From Orychophragmus violaceus (lineage: Eukaryota > Streptophyta > Magnoliopsida > Brassicales > Brassicaceae), in contig CM058230.1 in the NCBI GenBank assembly GCA_030180135.1, positions 15,997,082 through 16,061,081 on the forward strand: a DNA stretch of 64,000 nt, given 5' to 3'. Of this stretch, positions 43,606 through 54,700 are shown one piece after another (position 1 is the first letter of the stretch; each line of letters starts with the position of its first letter). The notes beneath the pieces were generated by a model, which was not told the DNA's origin, ran no database searches, and worked only from the letters and a program-made list of their open reading frames with translations. A program made the position numbers and the translations under genes.

Positions 43606-44392
43606 TCATTCTGAATCAGAATCAGAATATTCACTATATTGATCAGTGAATTCAACTTCTATGTATTCATCGTTTGGATTAACCATCACCATGGGTTCAT
43701 GATCCGAAGCATCTGGGACTGCATGTGCTTCAACCCGTACAATATCAATAGGTTGAATCATGTAGTCAACAAATTCGTTTTGTACTGCGGTTTGAGAAAC
43801 TTCTTAATTTCTGTAAATCCTCTCGGTATTACCTTCGTTGTTGCCCACCATGCGTCTCTAGTTGGTCGCAGTCGCGGATAAGGAATATAACATAATACTT
43901 GATCACATTGCTCCGATAGTATGAAGGGATCGTACTTGTCGTAATGTATATGTGGGCAAACATCAACAATACCTGATGGATGTCTTCGTATTCTCCGTCT
44001 TGTAGTAAACCACTGGCATTTGAAAACTATGGCTTTTAACCCAACAGCACCATCATACTCGATCATAAATTTCTCCTCAATCAATCCATAATACTCGGTC
44101 TCAGTGGTTCCACAAACGAAAACTCCATAATTCGTCTTCCTATTTTTCCCATGATTTTGAGTATCAAAATAGTATCCCCTCGAGTAATACATGGGTCACA
44201 ACGTAAATTGATGCTTCGGACCTTGTACAAACTCTAACATCCACAATGAGAATTCACGTGACTTGCTCACAGCATTAATTTGCACTATATACAAATTAAT
44301 ATATACAATAACATATATGAAAACATAATTTATACTACTTACGTATTTTTTTGCACCAAAGAGCATCTTTTGCTTCTGTCATCGCATTTAGT
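43606..44392 (-). pseudogene. C-terminal remnant of a CACTA TNP2-type transposase (DUF4216)
   Basis: The minus-strand reading has two exon-like pieces: LNAMTEAKDALWCKKI (44344-44392), then after an intron SREFSLWMLEFVQGPKHQF, a stop, and YYSRGYYFDTQNHGKNRKTN, YGVFVCGTTETEYYGLIEE, VFKCQWF, GIVDVCPHIHYDKYDPFILS and DAWWATTKVIPRG. This is the DUF4216 module found at the C-terminus of plant TNP2-type transposases. A frameshift near 43800 leads into an acidic tail ending SEYSDSDSE at the stop 43606-43608. The catalytic region is absent. It may belong to the same CACTA-like element as 39590-42970 or to another. Confidence 0.75.
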
Positions 44393-44395
44393 ACA

Positions 44396-45340
44396 TCAAT
44401 TAACTCCAATCAAGTAGTTGTTTAGTTTACGTAATTGCATATTTTTCTTATATAACTTCATTATTTAGAAAATCTGTCCGGTGAACGATATGAACTTAAA
44501 AAGGGTTTTGGACTAGTGAATGTATATTTTTAAAAATATATAATTATATATGCATAACTTACAAACTACATATTATATAGCACCCCTAATTTTCGACATT
44601 TGTAATTATTTTATATTATACAAATAAATTAACTCGGATAATATAACAAAAACTTTCTAACACTAAAAAACCTTAGTTTTTTTGCATAAACGAATTTATT
44701 GAAAAAAATACTGAACTCGAACTAATCAATGTACGTTACGTAACTGAATCTTCTTTATTACCTCTTATTCAAATATAAATATATAAAATAACAAACGAAC
44801 GAGCAAATGTGTGATTGTTCGGTTGGATAGGAAAGTTTGTATAACAATTTTCATCACTCTCTTTAACTATAAAATGGCAATAAGGTGTAAATTTCTTGAA
44901 TTATAAATTTATTTAATAAATATTCGTAAATGCACACAAAACATATTCAAAAGAAATTGGATGGTCCCTTGGAAAAAAAGTACTTGAACACACCACACGT
45001 TCTCTAGTTGTGACAGTTGATATCAAAATCTAACGGCTATATAACCATGAAACACATTTGGACGGAACCACCTTCCAGCTTACGAAATTGTTGGTCTCAA
45101 CGACCAGTCTCCAGCTCTCGCAGGTTTGTTACTAACGGTCAAACAAAAGAATGTGCGGTATGGTCTAGTGGTTTGGTCGAATGGTTATAAATCTCTGTTG
45201 TTCTTTTTACGCTTTAGCTTATCTGTGTTTGATTCTCTTTTACTACATTTATAATATAAAAATGACTATATATGAACTGATATCAATATGAATATGTGAT
45301 GAAATTAAAATAGTTTTGACTAACCACACCAAGTCATTAA
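44396..45340. repeat. Local repeat family, copy 4 (unbroken site of the CACTA insertion)
   Basis: It matches 5715-6617 plus 11131-11310 in order: catcaattaactccaatcaa, aaattaactcggataat, gagcaaatgtgtgattgttc, aaaagaaattggatggtccc, gtctagtggtttggtcgaat and then ttataaatctctg. At 45183-45190 the sequence ggttataaa runs through without an insertion, representing the pre-CACTA state. It is non-coding. Confidence 0.75.
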
Positions 45341-46131
45341 CGTCATAACTAATTGATTCTTTTCATTACATTTTTATGAAGAAAAAAAAAATACGACTAT
45401 ATACAAACCACTTTGAATATAATGAAATTAAAATAGTGGTACAAATTTATGTCCACCAAATATTTACTATCCGAGCATAACAAATTTAACGGCAACTAAT
45501 TAATATAAAAATAACATTTTGATGTTGATGATGATGATCTAAATTTTTGCAAATTTTTTTGGTTAGCGTATTCAGAAAGAAAGATGCAGAATTTATCATG
45601 AGTCTCAATTAAATCATTCTGAAGAAAAATGAGATAACCCTATAGACACATAACACAGTACTGTTTTGAAGGGGAATCAAAGAAAATAAAAACCCTAGCT
45701 AGTTAGATTGACCTAGCTAATCTAGGATTACTTTATTTCATCTGCCTAATGTTTCATTTAAATCATCAAGCAAGTATTTTATTTAGGTAACTGATTTTTC
45801 TTGTAAATTATTAGAAAATAATGAATTTAAATCGATATGAGCCTGATGAATTTAAAAGGATTTCTCATGAATTTGTATCTCTATGTGTTTTTTTGTCAAC
45901 ATTATATGTCTAATAATTAAATATTCAAATTTTATAATGATTTTTTTGTCAACAATTTTATATTGTTCCATTGGACTCTTGGAGAGAAGAGTTTGGATTG
46001 TTCATCAATATAACTCAAAATGGCAATATCGTTGATGACAACATCTATCAGTATCTATTTCTACTTTATTAATTTTTTATTTTCAGATCAATGGTACTTA
46101 TTATTTGTTTTCTTAAAAAACAAAAATTAAA
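45341..46131. other. AT-rich intergenic DNA
   Basis: I see no gene, RNA or element boundary here. Confidence 0.5.
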
Positions 46132-46289
46132 GTGAACACATACGACTTAAACTTCACTGTACTGATCAAGTTCGCCCTAGAGATAATTCTCTCTGGCACA
46201 CTTCCCCAGGCGCTGTGTAGCCTCCTCCTCCGATCAACCATGGAACCCCGACGCCAAGCCTCCTCCGCCGGTTCTACTCTCTGAAAGAC

Positions 46290-47567
46290 ATGCTTCTCAT
46301 TCTCGGTGAGCCGCCTGGGCTTAACCGAAGATTCGTCACGCCTCTTGGTGAAGAATCCTTGCAAGCTCGAAGGCGGCGGTGCTCGGTCCGATCTCCTCCT
46401 CCGTTACCCCAAGTTTCACCGCAGCCTCTGGTTTCTTTCCTCATCGATCCATGGAAGTCTTGGCAGTTGTCGGAGCCGACAGATCGACCGCCAGAAACCT
46501 CGCTTAACACTGCCCTGACGTCGAGAGGTCACCAGTGGTCGATACCGCCGGATCCTCCTGATCCACCGGATACCCGCGACTCACCAATACCTCTCCAGAT
46601 CCCGACCTCTGTTTCTCAATCCCGACCCCTCTGCTTTCCGCTATTACTCTATGATCGAGAAAACATCTCGATTGCGGTTATCTCCTCGCCTAACGGCAAG
46701 CTTTTCACGATGTGTATCCGGCAACAAGTCGTCTGTTATGACCTCACCAGCCGTCGTCTCACCGTTAAACCGGACCTCTTCTCGGGTCTCCCCCAAAGAT
46801 CGATTTCACCATCTCTAGGGTTGCGTAGATGCTTCCTCCGCTCCATCTCCGCTGAATCTGCTCAAAACATATCGCGAAGCCTTCTTCCAAGGAAGCCTCC
46901 AGATCTACTCTTTACCGGCGACGATTCATCCTTGGTTCTCCCTTACGGCGGATCACCTCACCTCTCCGGCGACTGTGGTGCACCAAACCTTCATTGGGCC
47001 TGGCCCATTATGCTTATTAGTGAAGTCAGCCCACCTTTGGTAATCGTCCATGTCTTTTACACCAGCCCACATTATTATTTTCCACTTGATACTCTCGGTG
47101 TTTTTGCCCGAAATATTATGTTTCAGTCTGATTTTGAGAGGGCTGGTCAATCAATTTCATCCTCTTACGAGGAGAGACTTTTATCATTTTCCTCCTTTTT
47201 TGAGGAGAGATCACTACCATTTTCCTCCTTTTGCAGGGAGAGATCTTCTTCATTTTCATCCCTTTATGGGGAGAGATATGTTTCACCATATCCCCTTTCT
47301 ATGAAAGGTGGTTTGTTCTGGGTTCCCATACCGAGTCATCCTTACAACTTCTCTAGCGATTTGCTCTTTTGCTTAATGGTCTCTACCAACCAAGAATCTA
47401 CTATCGGGGTCATCTCTAAGCTGCCCAGAAATGAGAGTTGGTCTTTCAAGTCACACGTGTTAGTGACCAGGTTACATTATTATGGCTTTGCTGTAAAGAT
47501 TATGTTGACATATTTGAGCTATCTCATATTTTATGTCACTTTATTTTATTTATTTTTTTTTGGATAA
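46290..47567 (+). CDS. Unidentified 425-residue frame in the retroposon
   Basis: It is one open frame without introns, starting MLLILGEPPGLNRRF. The first 110 residues are Pro/Arg/Ser-rich. The middle (LLYDRENISIAVISSPNGKL, VVCYDLTSRRLTV) resembles folded protein. Residues about 290-345 hold a fourfold repeat of the kind SSFFEERSLPFSSF / SSLYGERY. The last 40 residues are hydrophobic and run into the nested SINE poly(T), so the original C-terminus is lost. No family is recognised. The repeat phases and proline bias make a chance frame possible. Confidence 0.4.
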   Translation: MLLILGEPPGLNRRFVTPLGEESLQARRRRCSVRSPPPLPQVSPQPLVSFLIDPWKSWQLSEPTDRPPETSLNTALTSRGHQWSIPPDPPDPPDTRDSPIPLQIPTSVSQSRPLCFPLLLYDRENISIAVISSPNGKLFTMCIRQQVVCYDLTSRRLTVKPDLFSGLPQRSISPSLGLRRCFLRSISAESAQNISRSLLPRKPPDLLFTGDDSSLVLPYGGSPHLSGDCGAPNLHWAWPIMLISEVSPPLVIVHVFYTSPHYYFPLDTLGVFARNIMFQSDFERAGQSISSSYEERLLSFSSFFEERSLPFSSFCRERSSSFSSLYGERYVSPYPLSMKGGLFWVPIPSHPYNFSSDLLFCLMVSTNQESTIGVISKLPRNESWSFKSHVLVTRLHYYGFAVKIMLTYLSYLIFYVTLFYLFFFG

Positions 47568-47696
47568 CCCAGTGTATCCGGACTCCCACCGATGTGGGTC
47601 TCGACTAGCATGCTGCACCCGCGCATTGGCGGCGGCCGCATGTGGTCACTGGAAGCCGGCGATGCCCTAATGTAAATTCCCCGGCGGCCGCATGTG
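47545..47696 (-). mobile_element. Short SINE-like insertion nested in the retroposon
   Basis: It is flanked by gtcactttat at 47535-47544 and 47697-47706. A T-rich run at the left (poly(A) on the minus strand) precedes gataacccagtgtatccgga, which resembles the 3' part of the SINE at 50197-50453 (gattaacctgggggtatccc). Pol III A/B boxes are missing, so it is 5' truncated. It contains a direct repeat ggcggccgcatgtggtcact (about 47628 and 47683), the second of which overlaps the target duplication. Confidence 0.65.
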
Positions 47697-47945
47697 GTCA
47701 CTTTATCATCTATTTGTCTTAATTTCTCCTGTTTTTAATGTGTCTTTATATTCAAAGAGGTTTGAGTCTACTCTCTCGTATCTTGTATTCCGGATGATTT
47801 AAGTTTAATGAAAGTTCAGTGACAACAAAAAAAAAAAAAGGTGAACACATACGTGGAAGAAAATAGAAATTTTGCAGACCCAATTTATTTCATCCGCTTA
47901 TTTTAGCCACACAAAAAAAACTCGAACGAACCATGCGCAATTGAT

Positions 47946-49683
47946 GGGTGAATTGCACTCACTATATCTTTCTATCTTTTTCATTGCAAATTAGTATCTT
48001 TCCAATTGATTTTGCATTTATGTATCTTTTTTTGTAGGACCCACCATCAAAAAGACCATTTTATCCTCACCCTTTATTTTTCACCTATTTTTTCTTTTCC
48101 TTCCACCGAAAATCAATATATTTCTTTTCTTTATTATTTTCTTTTTTTCTTTTTTTTTTCTTTCCCTTCTCTTTCCTTTTTTTACATTTATTTCACCCCA
48201 TTTTTTGTGAACGGTGGATAGCATCCAATGGGTGAGGTTTCCGGTCATATAGACCGCCGGAATGGAGTGAGAAACGGTCGATCTACCGGAATTCAAAAAA
48301 AAAATGGACTTAATACGGAGATTGCAAATGGATAGTTGAGTCTCTATCCATGTGGATACTACGAAAATTGCGAATGAATATCCATCCATGAGGATACTAC
48401 AATGGTCATATACATGCAAGGTGCTTAATATGGGTAGGAAGTATCCAATGAAAGTGTAGTTTTTGAATGGATAATGGTCTACACATACTCTATGTCCACA
48501 AATTCACAATCATGTGGACTCTTAACCAACTTTTGTCCATTGAACCCGTACTTTGTGTCCACGGATCGCAATAATGATAACTTTTGACCACCGATTGTGA
48601 TCGTCCAACATGCTTTTGTGTCCATGAATAGTCATATGTTAAACCATCTTGTTAAGCATTTTGTCCATCATCATTCATGTTAAACCATCTTGTCCATCAT
48701 CATTCATGTTAAACCATCTTGTTAAGCAACTTGTCCACGAATAATCATATGTTAAACGTTTACCATCGTCCACGTGGATACTACCACATACTGTGGACAT
48801 CTTGCCACAAATTCTCTTCTGAACAACGTTTAGCACATATTGTGGACATCTTGTCCATCATCATTCATGTTAAACCATCTTGTTAAGCGTCTTGTCCACG
48901 AATAATCATATGTTAAACGTTTACCCATGGTAAACATGGTCTACACCTACTCTATGTCCACAAATTCACAATCATATGAATTCTTAACCAACTTTTGTCC
49001 GTTCGATCCGTACTTTGTATCCACGGATCATAAGCCTTTACCCATGGTAAGAATCTTGTTAAGCATTTTGTCCATCATATGTTAAACCATCTTGTTAAGC
49101 ATGAGATGTGATAAGGTTCCAAATTCTTGTTAAGCATCTTGTCCACGAATAATCATATGTTAAACATTTACCCATGGTAAACATATTTTTGGATTCATCA
49201 TCCATGTGATCGTCTAACATCATATGTTAAATCATCTTGTTAAGCATCTTGTTCATCATAAGTATCCACGTGGATGGATGAACTATCCATTCGCAATATT
49301 TTTTTTAAGTCCAAAATTTTTTTTTTTGGATTTCCGATAGATCGATCGATTCTCTCTCCATTCCGATGATCTATAAGTCCGAAAACCTCACTCAATTCAC
49401 CCTATCCACAGTAAAAAAAACGTGGGGTAAAAATTAATGCATAAAGTAAGAAAGAGAGTGTAAGAGAAAAGAAAAGAATTAAAAAAAAAATCGGATGGAT
49501 AGAAGATGAACTGTGGATGGCTTTGTATAATTAACTATCTATAACTAGAAGACAAAAAACAAGGTTAAATGGTCATTAGCCACCACTAAAAGACAAAAAA
49601 AAATACACAATTGCAAAAAGAATTTGAAAGATACAAGTTTGCTATTACTTTCTAAAAAAGGTATACTCAGTGCAATTAATCCC
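47946..49683. mobile_element. Non-autonomous Mutator-like element (MULE) with 9-bp TSD
   Basis: gcaattgat at 47937-47945 and 49684-49692 is an exact 9-bp duplication, the Mutator signature. Ends gggtgaattgcact and (reversed) gggattaattgcact begin long imperfect inverted repeats of about 400 bp that include a pyrimidine-rich block (48040-48190) matched by a purine-rich block (49440-49500), and a ccggaattcaaaa zone matched at 49310-49370. The interior (48420-49270) contains many dispersed copies of cttgttaagcatcttgtcca and aataatcatatgttaaac. No transposase or captured gene is seen. Confidence 0.85.
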
Positions 49684-49692
49684 GCAATTGAT

Positions 49693-50180
49693 TCATAGTT
49701 TGTTACTTTTCAAGAGACAAAAATATGATTATGTGGACCAATGAGCACTTGGTGATGCTCAAGCCACTCAACTTACTCGAATTGTCAAAATTAGTTTAAA
49801 TTGGTATATACTAAATAATAAGAAATTTAATTTATAAATTTTAATCTGAAGTACTAGAATAATTTTTTTTCTAAAAAATGCAAGACAACTGTTCTTTAAA
49901 AAAAAAGAAATTGTTGAAGGGTTTCACTAAACTAAATTGAATGGATACAAAATTTGGATTGAACTTTTATACCTTACAAAATTTTCCAAGAAAAAGTTGA
50001 ATCAATCAGGAAAATATACAACTTAATTGGTTTTCATAATACATGTATATACAAATTACTAGTTAGAAATTCTCATTATTTAGTAAGAATAAAGTTGATA
50101 GTCTCTTTGAAATTACTGCAAAAAAAAAGTGTGTGTGATTCACTGATAATAACCTTTTGGTCCGAATTAAAGCCTAGGTA
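49693..50180. other. AT-rich DNA, no gene
   Basis: Judged by the orientation of the MLP423 remnant, this would be the position of its intron and second exon, but I find no MLP coding sequence here. Confidence 0.5.
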
Positions 50181-50196
50181 TATGTATTTTATTGTT

Positions 50197-50453
50197 TTTT
50201 TTTTTTGTTTTTTTTTTTTTTTTGATTAACCTGGGGGTATCCCGGGCCTATGGAGGGGCCCAGACTAATCCCCAAGGGGAGGTGCAGCCCACGGATAGAC
50301 CCTCTCTCCGGGTATGCAAATGGACCGTAAGCAATGGGCCCATATCCGTGTGGGTGAGCAGAGGAGGCATTTTTGTTTCCGCCTGGGCTCGAACCCGGGA
50401 ATGGTGTTTACCACCCCGAACCCCTCAACCAGTTGGACTACCTCAACCGCTCG
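50197..50453 (-). mobile_element. tRNA-derived SINE with 16-bp TSD
   Basis: tatgtattttattgtt is present at 50181-50196 and 50454-50469. T-runs at 50195-50223 are the poly(A) tail of the minus-strand element. The Pol III B box GGGTTCGAGCC lies at 50386-50396 (minus) and an A-box-like TAGTCCAACTGG at 50429-50440, with suitable spacing. Body length is about 257 bp. The element sits inside the MLP423 remnant. Confidence 0.9.
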
Positions 50454-50469
50454 TATGTATTTTATTGTT

Positions 50470-50631
50470 GAGAGTTGTCCTTTTATTGTAGATGACGAAT
50501 GGAGCCAGGAGAGGTTCCTTCACCGGAAAGAACTTGCATATTTTTGTAGTCTTTAGAGGGAAAGAGATTAATGCCATCGCCGGCGGAGACTTAACCTCAA
50601 CCTCCTCATGAAGAACACCACTCAATCCCAT
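50470..50631 (-). pseudogene. MLP423: MLP423 exon 1 remnant, cut by the SINE
   Basis: The start MGLSGVLHEEVEVKSP is nearly the MLP423 N-terminus as I remember it. Next, in another frame, come GDGINLFP and then SKDYKNMQVLSGEG and SPGSIR, also in MLP order, showing small deletions (about 26 nt after VKSP) that shift the frame. The continuation beyond GSIR is broken by the SINE at 50453, and no second exon is found. A TATAAATA box at 50709-50716 is still present 78 bp upstream of the ATG. MLP423 is a cytosolic Bet v I-fold protein. This copy cannot make it. Confidence 0.8.
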
Positions 50632-50708
50632 TTTCTAACTTAACAAACTCAGTTATTATTTGAAGTATTTTTTTGTTTTATGATATTAAGCTTGTCAATG
50701 AACGTTTC

Positions 50709-50716
50709 TATTTATA
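50709..50716 (-). promoter_or_regulatory. TATA box of the MLP423 remnant
   Basis: TATAAATA on the coding strand, the same octamer as at the MLP-like gene (16249-16256). The 50717-51077 stretch upstream shows nothing else. Confidence 0.55.
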
Positions 50717-51093
50717 GAGAAGTCCAGATGAATATATGGTAATTTTCATTCACTATTTGCAGTAACCCATCCAGCTAACTTTTCATCCTTTTAAATTTAA
50801 CAAAATCTTGTTATGCATTTGCATTCTCCGTTGCTACCTCACCCAACCATGTCGTTAGATAGATGATAAATTCGTGAATTTTTAATTATATACAGTTGAA
50901 ATTTGCCCAACTAATAAAAATCTTTTTGAAATACTGGTAAGTTCTGTAATTCCACTTGCGGTATGTTATCCCATTTCATGCAACATCTGGAGGATTAGTG
51001 ACGTGAAAATGGTTCAATATCTGAATGAACATCTCAAACAAGGATTCTATTCCGCTTCAATTCTCTTCTTCACTTAACTAGTTAGCTTCCCAC

Positions 51094-51111
51094 CCCCGCG
51101 CACGCGCGGGG
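51094..51111 (-). terminator. Helitron 3' terminal hairpin
   Basis: The arms are ccccgcg and cgcgggg with a 4-nt loop, 12 bp from the terminal CTAG. This hairpin is the transposition stop signal in Helitrons. Confidence 0.9.
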
Positions 51112-51725
51112 TCAACTTGTGTTCTTATGGTTTTTGTTTTTTTTATCATTGTTTGTTGTGTAATTTTTCTACTAAATTTATTTCTTGTTAATATGTATTT
51201 TGTGGTCGGTAATTTATTGTTTGGGATTGTCCTTAATCATTTTGGTGGTTTAGGACTTTTAGTTATTTCTGTAATTAATGTAATATATTGGTTGTGATTT
51301 TTTAAAAATTTAAAAGTTTTTTTTATCTTAGATTTAAGAAAATACACACCATAGAAAAAGAAAAGTGAAAGTTAAACTTTGACATTTTTATCAGACTTTT
51401 AAGACCGTAAAATTTCTAAAGTGTGATTGAATGAAAATATACTTTCAGTACTTAAAAAAAAAAAGTCTGAAGTCTTGTAGCCAAGCAAAGCCTTGAACTA
51501 AATTTCTGTTTTCTTGTTCTCCTTTTCTCCCCGGATTGATTTCCTCCTTATGTAACATGCCTATCCCCCGTATGCCATTTACGCCTTATCTGCCATTGTA
51601 AAGATATTTGTCGTTAATTGATTTGTTGCCGATGGTGTCTTTATTAATGTATAATTATGTTGATGTGTTAGGTGTTTGTAATATTGTAAATGAACATGAC
51701 CAATTAGATTAATTTAAATGATTTC

Positions 51726-54700
51726 TTACTTGGTTGTCGATGGTAGATTTTTGAATGCTTCTTTATAAACTATGTTACACACAGTTGACCTTCCTTTCTC
51801 TGTTTTTGTAGTGTCCAAGATTGCTAGCCCTTTCGGTGATGTCACTCTTGACAGAGCAACATATAATTGCCCGTGTGTGAAGACGGGGTTTGGGAGATAT
51901 AATGACACCTTCTTTAAGGTTTGCCCCTGGCTTTTGTTGATAGTCATGGCGTAACATAGCCTTATCGGGAATTGGCGGCGGCGAAGAGTGAAAGGGTGAC
52001 CTGTATCTTTTGGAGATAGGATGATACGTGGGATTAGAATCTTCGTACGCTGTTGATTGGGAGACAGGAATTCTCCTTCAATTACTTTTTCCCCCATGTG
52101 TGTCACAATCAGCCTTGTTCCGTTGCACAATCCTTCTTTTGGGTTCAAGTTCCTGATTAGCATAATTTGGGCACCTAGCTTTAGGCACAACTTATGGGCT
52201 GGTATGCCTGGGAACTCTAGGCTGTTTAGAAACTCTAGAGGGTAAGACATGTCAAGCTCATATGCGGTTGTTTCGCCCGGTCCGATGCTATCACCACTGA
52301 GGTACTCCTTTTGAACTCCTGGGACCTTTGAGAGGATATATCTGTTGATTTCATCAACTGTCTCATTCCTTGGTGTAAGGATAGCCGACTCTCTTAGCCT
52401 TGCTCGATCAGAATAGGTATTTGTCATGTCTGGATACACCGAGTTTGCCAGTACTTCTAGGGGGCCATCCGTCATTGGTAGGAGTAGTGAATCGTCAATT
52501 TTAATGTTGTCATCCTCCCGGTAGTTATCCATCTCGTTTGCTATCTTTGGGGCCACTCCGTCTCCAACTTTAAGTATCCAATCAGCAAAGCTGACCTCCT
52601 CAGGTTCGACCCGCATGTTTTGTGTTAAACAAAATTTCTCACAGTTATCCCACAAATATGACCGATTTAATGCCGCTCTTACGGTGTCTTGCCTTGTTCC
52701 TTGTGGTATGACCGGTAATATTTGCCGAAAATCTCCCCCAAGCAATACTGTTTTCCCACCGAATGGTTTGGTTGCTGCTTCTTTGTCACCCTGTGATAGA
52801 ATATCTCGCAGTGAACGATCTACAGCTTCGAATGTGTGACGGTGTGCCATTGGCGCCTCATCCCATATGATTAAATCCACCTTGTTGATCAAATTAGCTA
52901 GCATAGATCCTGAAGTAATAGAACACATAGAATCCTCATGGAGATCTATCGGGATTTTAAACCTCGAATGTGCCGTTCTTCCACCTGGTAGGAGTAGTGC
53001 AGCGATTGCCGATGATGCTACAGCAATAACATGCTTTCCCTGTGATCGCAGACCAGAAATGATGGTCTTATATAGGAAAGTTTTCCCCGTTCCTCCTGCA
53101 CCGTATACAAAGAACATTTTCCCCTCTCTTTTTTGCACGGACGTCATTACTACATCGTATATACCCCTCTGTTCTTTGTTGAGCTTAGGGTGGAGGCTCC
53201 CATGAATATTCATCTCCTCAGTTATGTTGATTTGCATCTCTTGATTTAGCATCGTGATGTTGAGGGCATCGATAACTGATTTACTTGGCTGAGGCATGTC
53301 TGTAAAATCGGCCAAAGATCTGTCGTGCAGCCGTAACTGTTTCTCAACCTCTATCAACGTATAATTTTTAAGCTCTTCTGGTTATAATTCTAGGGTTGGG
53401 AAGCCTAGAATTCTTCTTTGTGCTCTCAATTGGTCTTCTGCCATGTGTTCCCAGCAATGGTCCCATAGCTTACATGGTTTTGTGACCTCACAGTAGATTA
53501 GTAGTAGCACGAATAAGCCACGTAGCAAATATGGTGAAGCCCATTGCGCTGCTTCCTCCATCGCGTCATGCCATTCTTTATCGTCCTCTAATAACCCTCG
53601 TGCATAGCAAGCTGCTTTGTAGCTATCGAGAAGTACTCCACCAACAGTTTTCAAATTGTCAAATCCCCTTGGGCCCCTTGCTATGTTTACCAAAATCCGC
53701 AAGTAATACAAATCACCAGCTGTCGGGTGTATGTTGACGATTCTGCCAATACTTATGTTCCACTTTTGTTTCCTTCTTGAATATACCTTTTGAGTATTAT
53801 CCCAAGTGAAGTATTTGGGCAAGTCAATATATTGAAGCTCTCTCACATCTTCATACATATTGCATAGTTCGAACCACTCAGTAAGCATTGTCCTTCCATG
53901 TCCGTAACGGTACTCAACATTTTCTAGGTCCTCATCTTCCCTGAAGACCGCTGGCTGCTCACCTGGGAGATGTACTGGGAGTTTTAGGACCGATGGATTA
54001 TGGTGATGTATACCAAATTTGAATATCCTCCACATTTACTCGCATGCGGATAAATACCTGCAATCAAGATATTCAGCAATCTCATCCCGATTTCTTTTCA
54101 CATCTTCTGTTCCGTTGTTTGGGCCTACACTCGGCTGCCCCTTTTGGATTATCATGGTTGCTCGGTCGACTCCTTTAGTGATGTATTTAAACAAATATTT
54201 GATCGCGCTGTATTTGTTACACCACTCCACATTGATGTGTGCTTTGAATCTTTTAAGAATAGCCAAATTGTGTGGGACCACAAATCGGTTATCTAGCTTG
54301 GTATTCCCCTTCATAATAAATCTGCCCTCATCACGCCTTCTATATTGGTAAAAACCCGTATCGTCCATTGTCGTATTGTGGACAAAACGTTTGGGGTATT
54401 TTTTGAGGCATTTTCCCTTTTCCATGCACGGTGACGATGGGCGATCTTTCCCGCATGGGCCATGCATCATGAACTGCTCCACAAGTGCGTATCCTTCTGA
54501 GTCCATTTCTCTGTCAGGGATCTCTGCACTGATAATTTTGTCTATATCCTCAGGGGTAGGCTTTGAGTGACCGCTTGGAAGCCAAATAAGTATGTGTGCA
54601 TGGGGGAGACCTCTCTTTTGGAACTCTATTGTGTATACCACTACAATAGCAAACGGTGGAGTTAGTTATTGGTACATTATTATAAATATGTTTGTACGTA

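Larger units (their letters stand above)
46145..47840 (+). mobile_element. Poly(A)-tailed retroposon with 13-bp TSD, family unidentified
   Basis: gtgaacacatacg occurs at 46132-46144 and again at 47841-47853. The second copy directly follows an A-run (about 47827-47839) on the plus strand. These are hallmarks of LINE-mediated retroposition. The body (about 1.54 kb without the nested SINE) begins in pyrimidine-rich, coding-like DNA and ends agtttaatgaaagttcagtgac before the tail. It may be a Sadhu-like retroposon or a processed transcript; I could not identify it. Confidence 0.8.
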
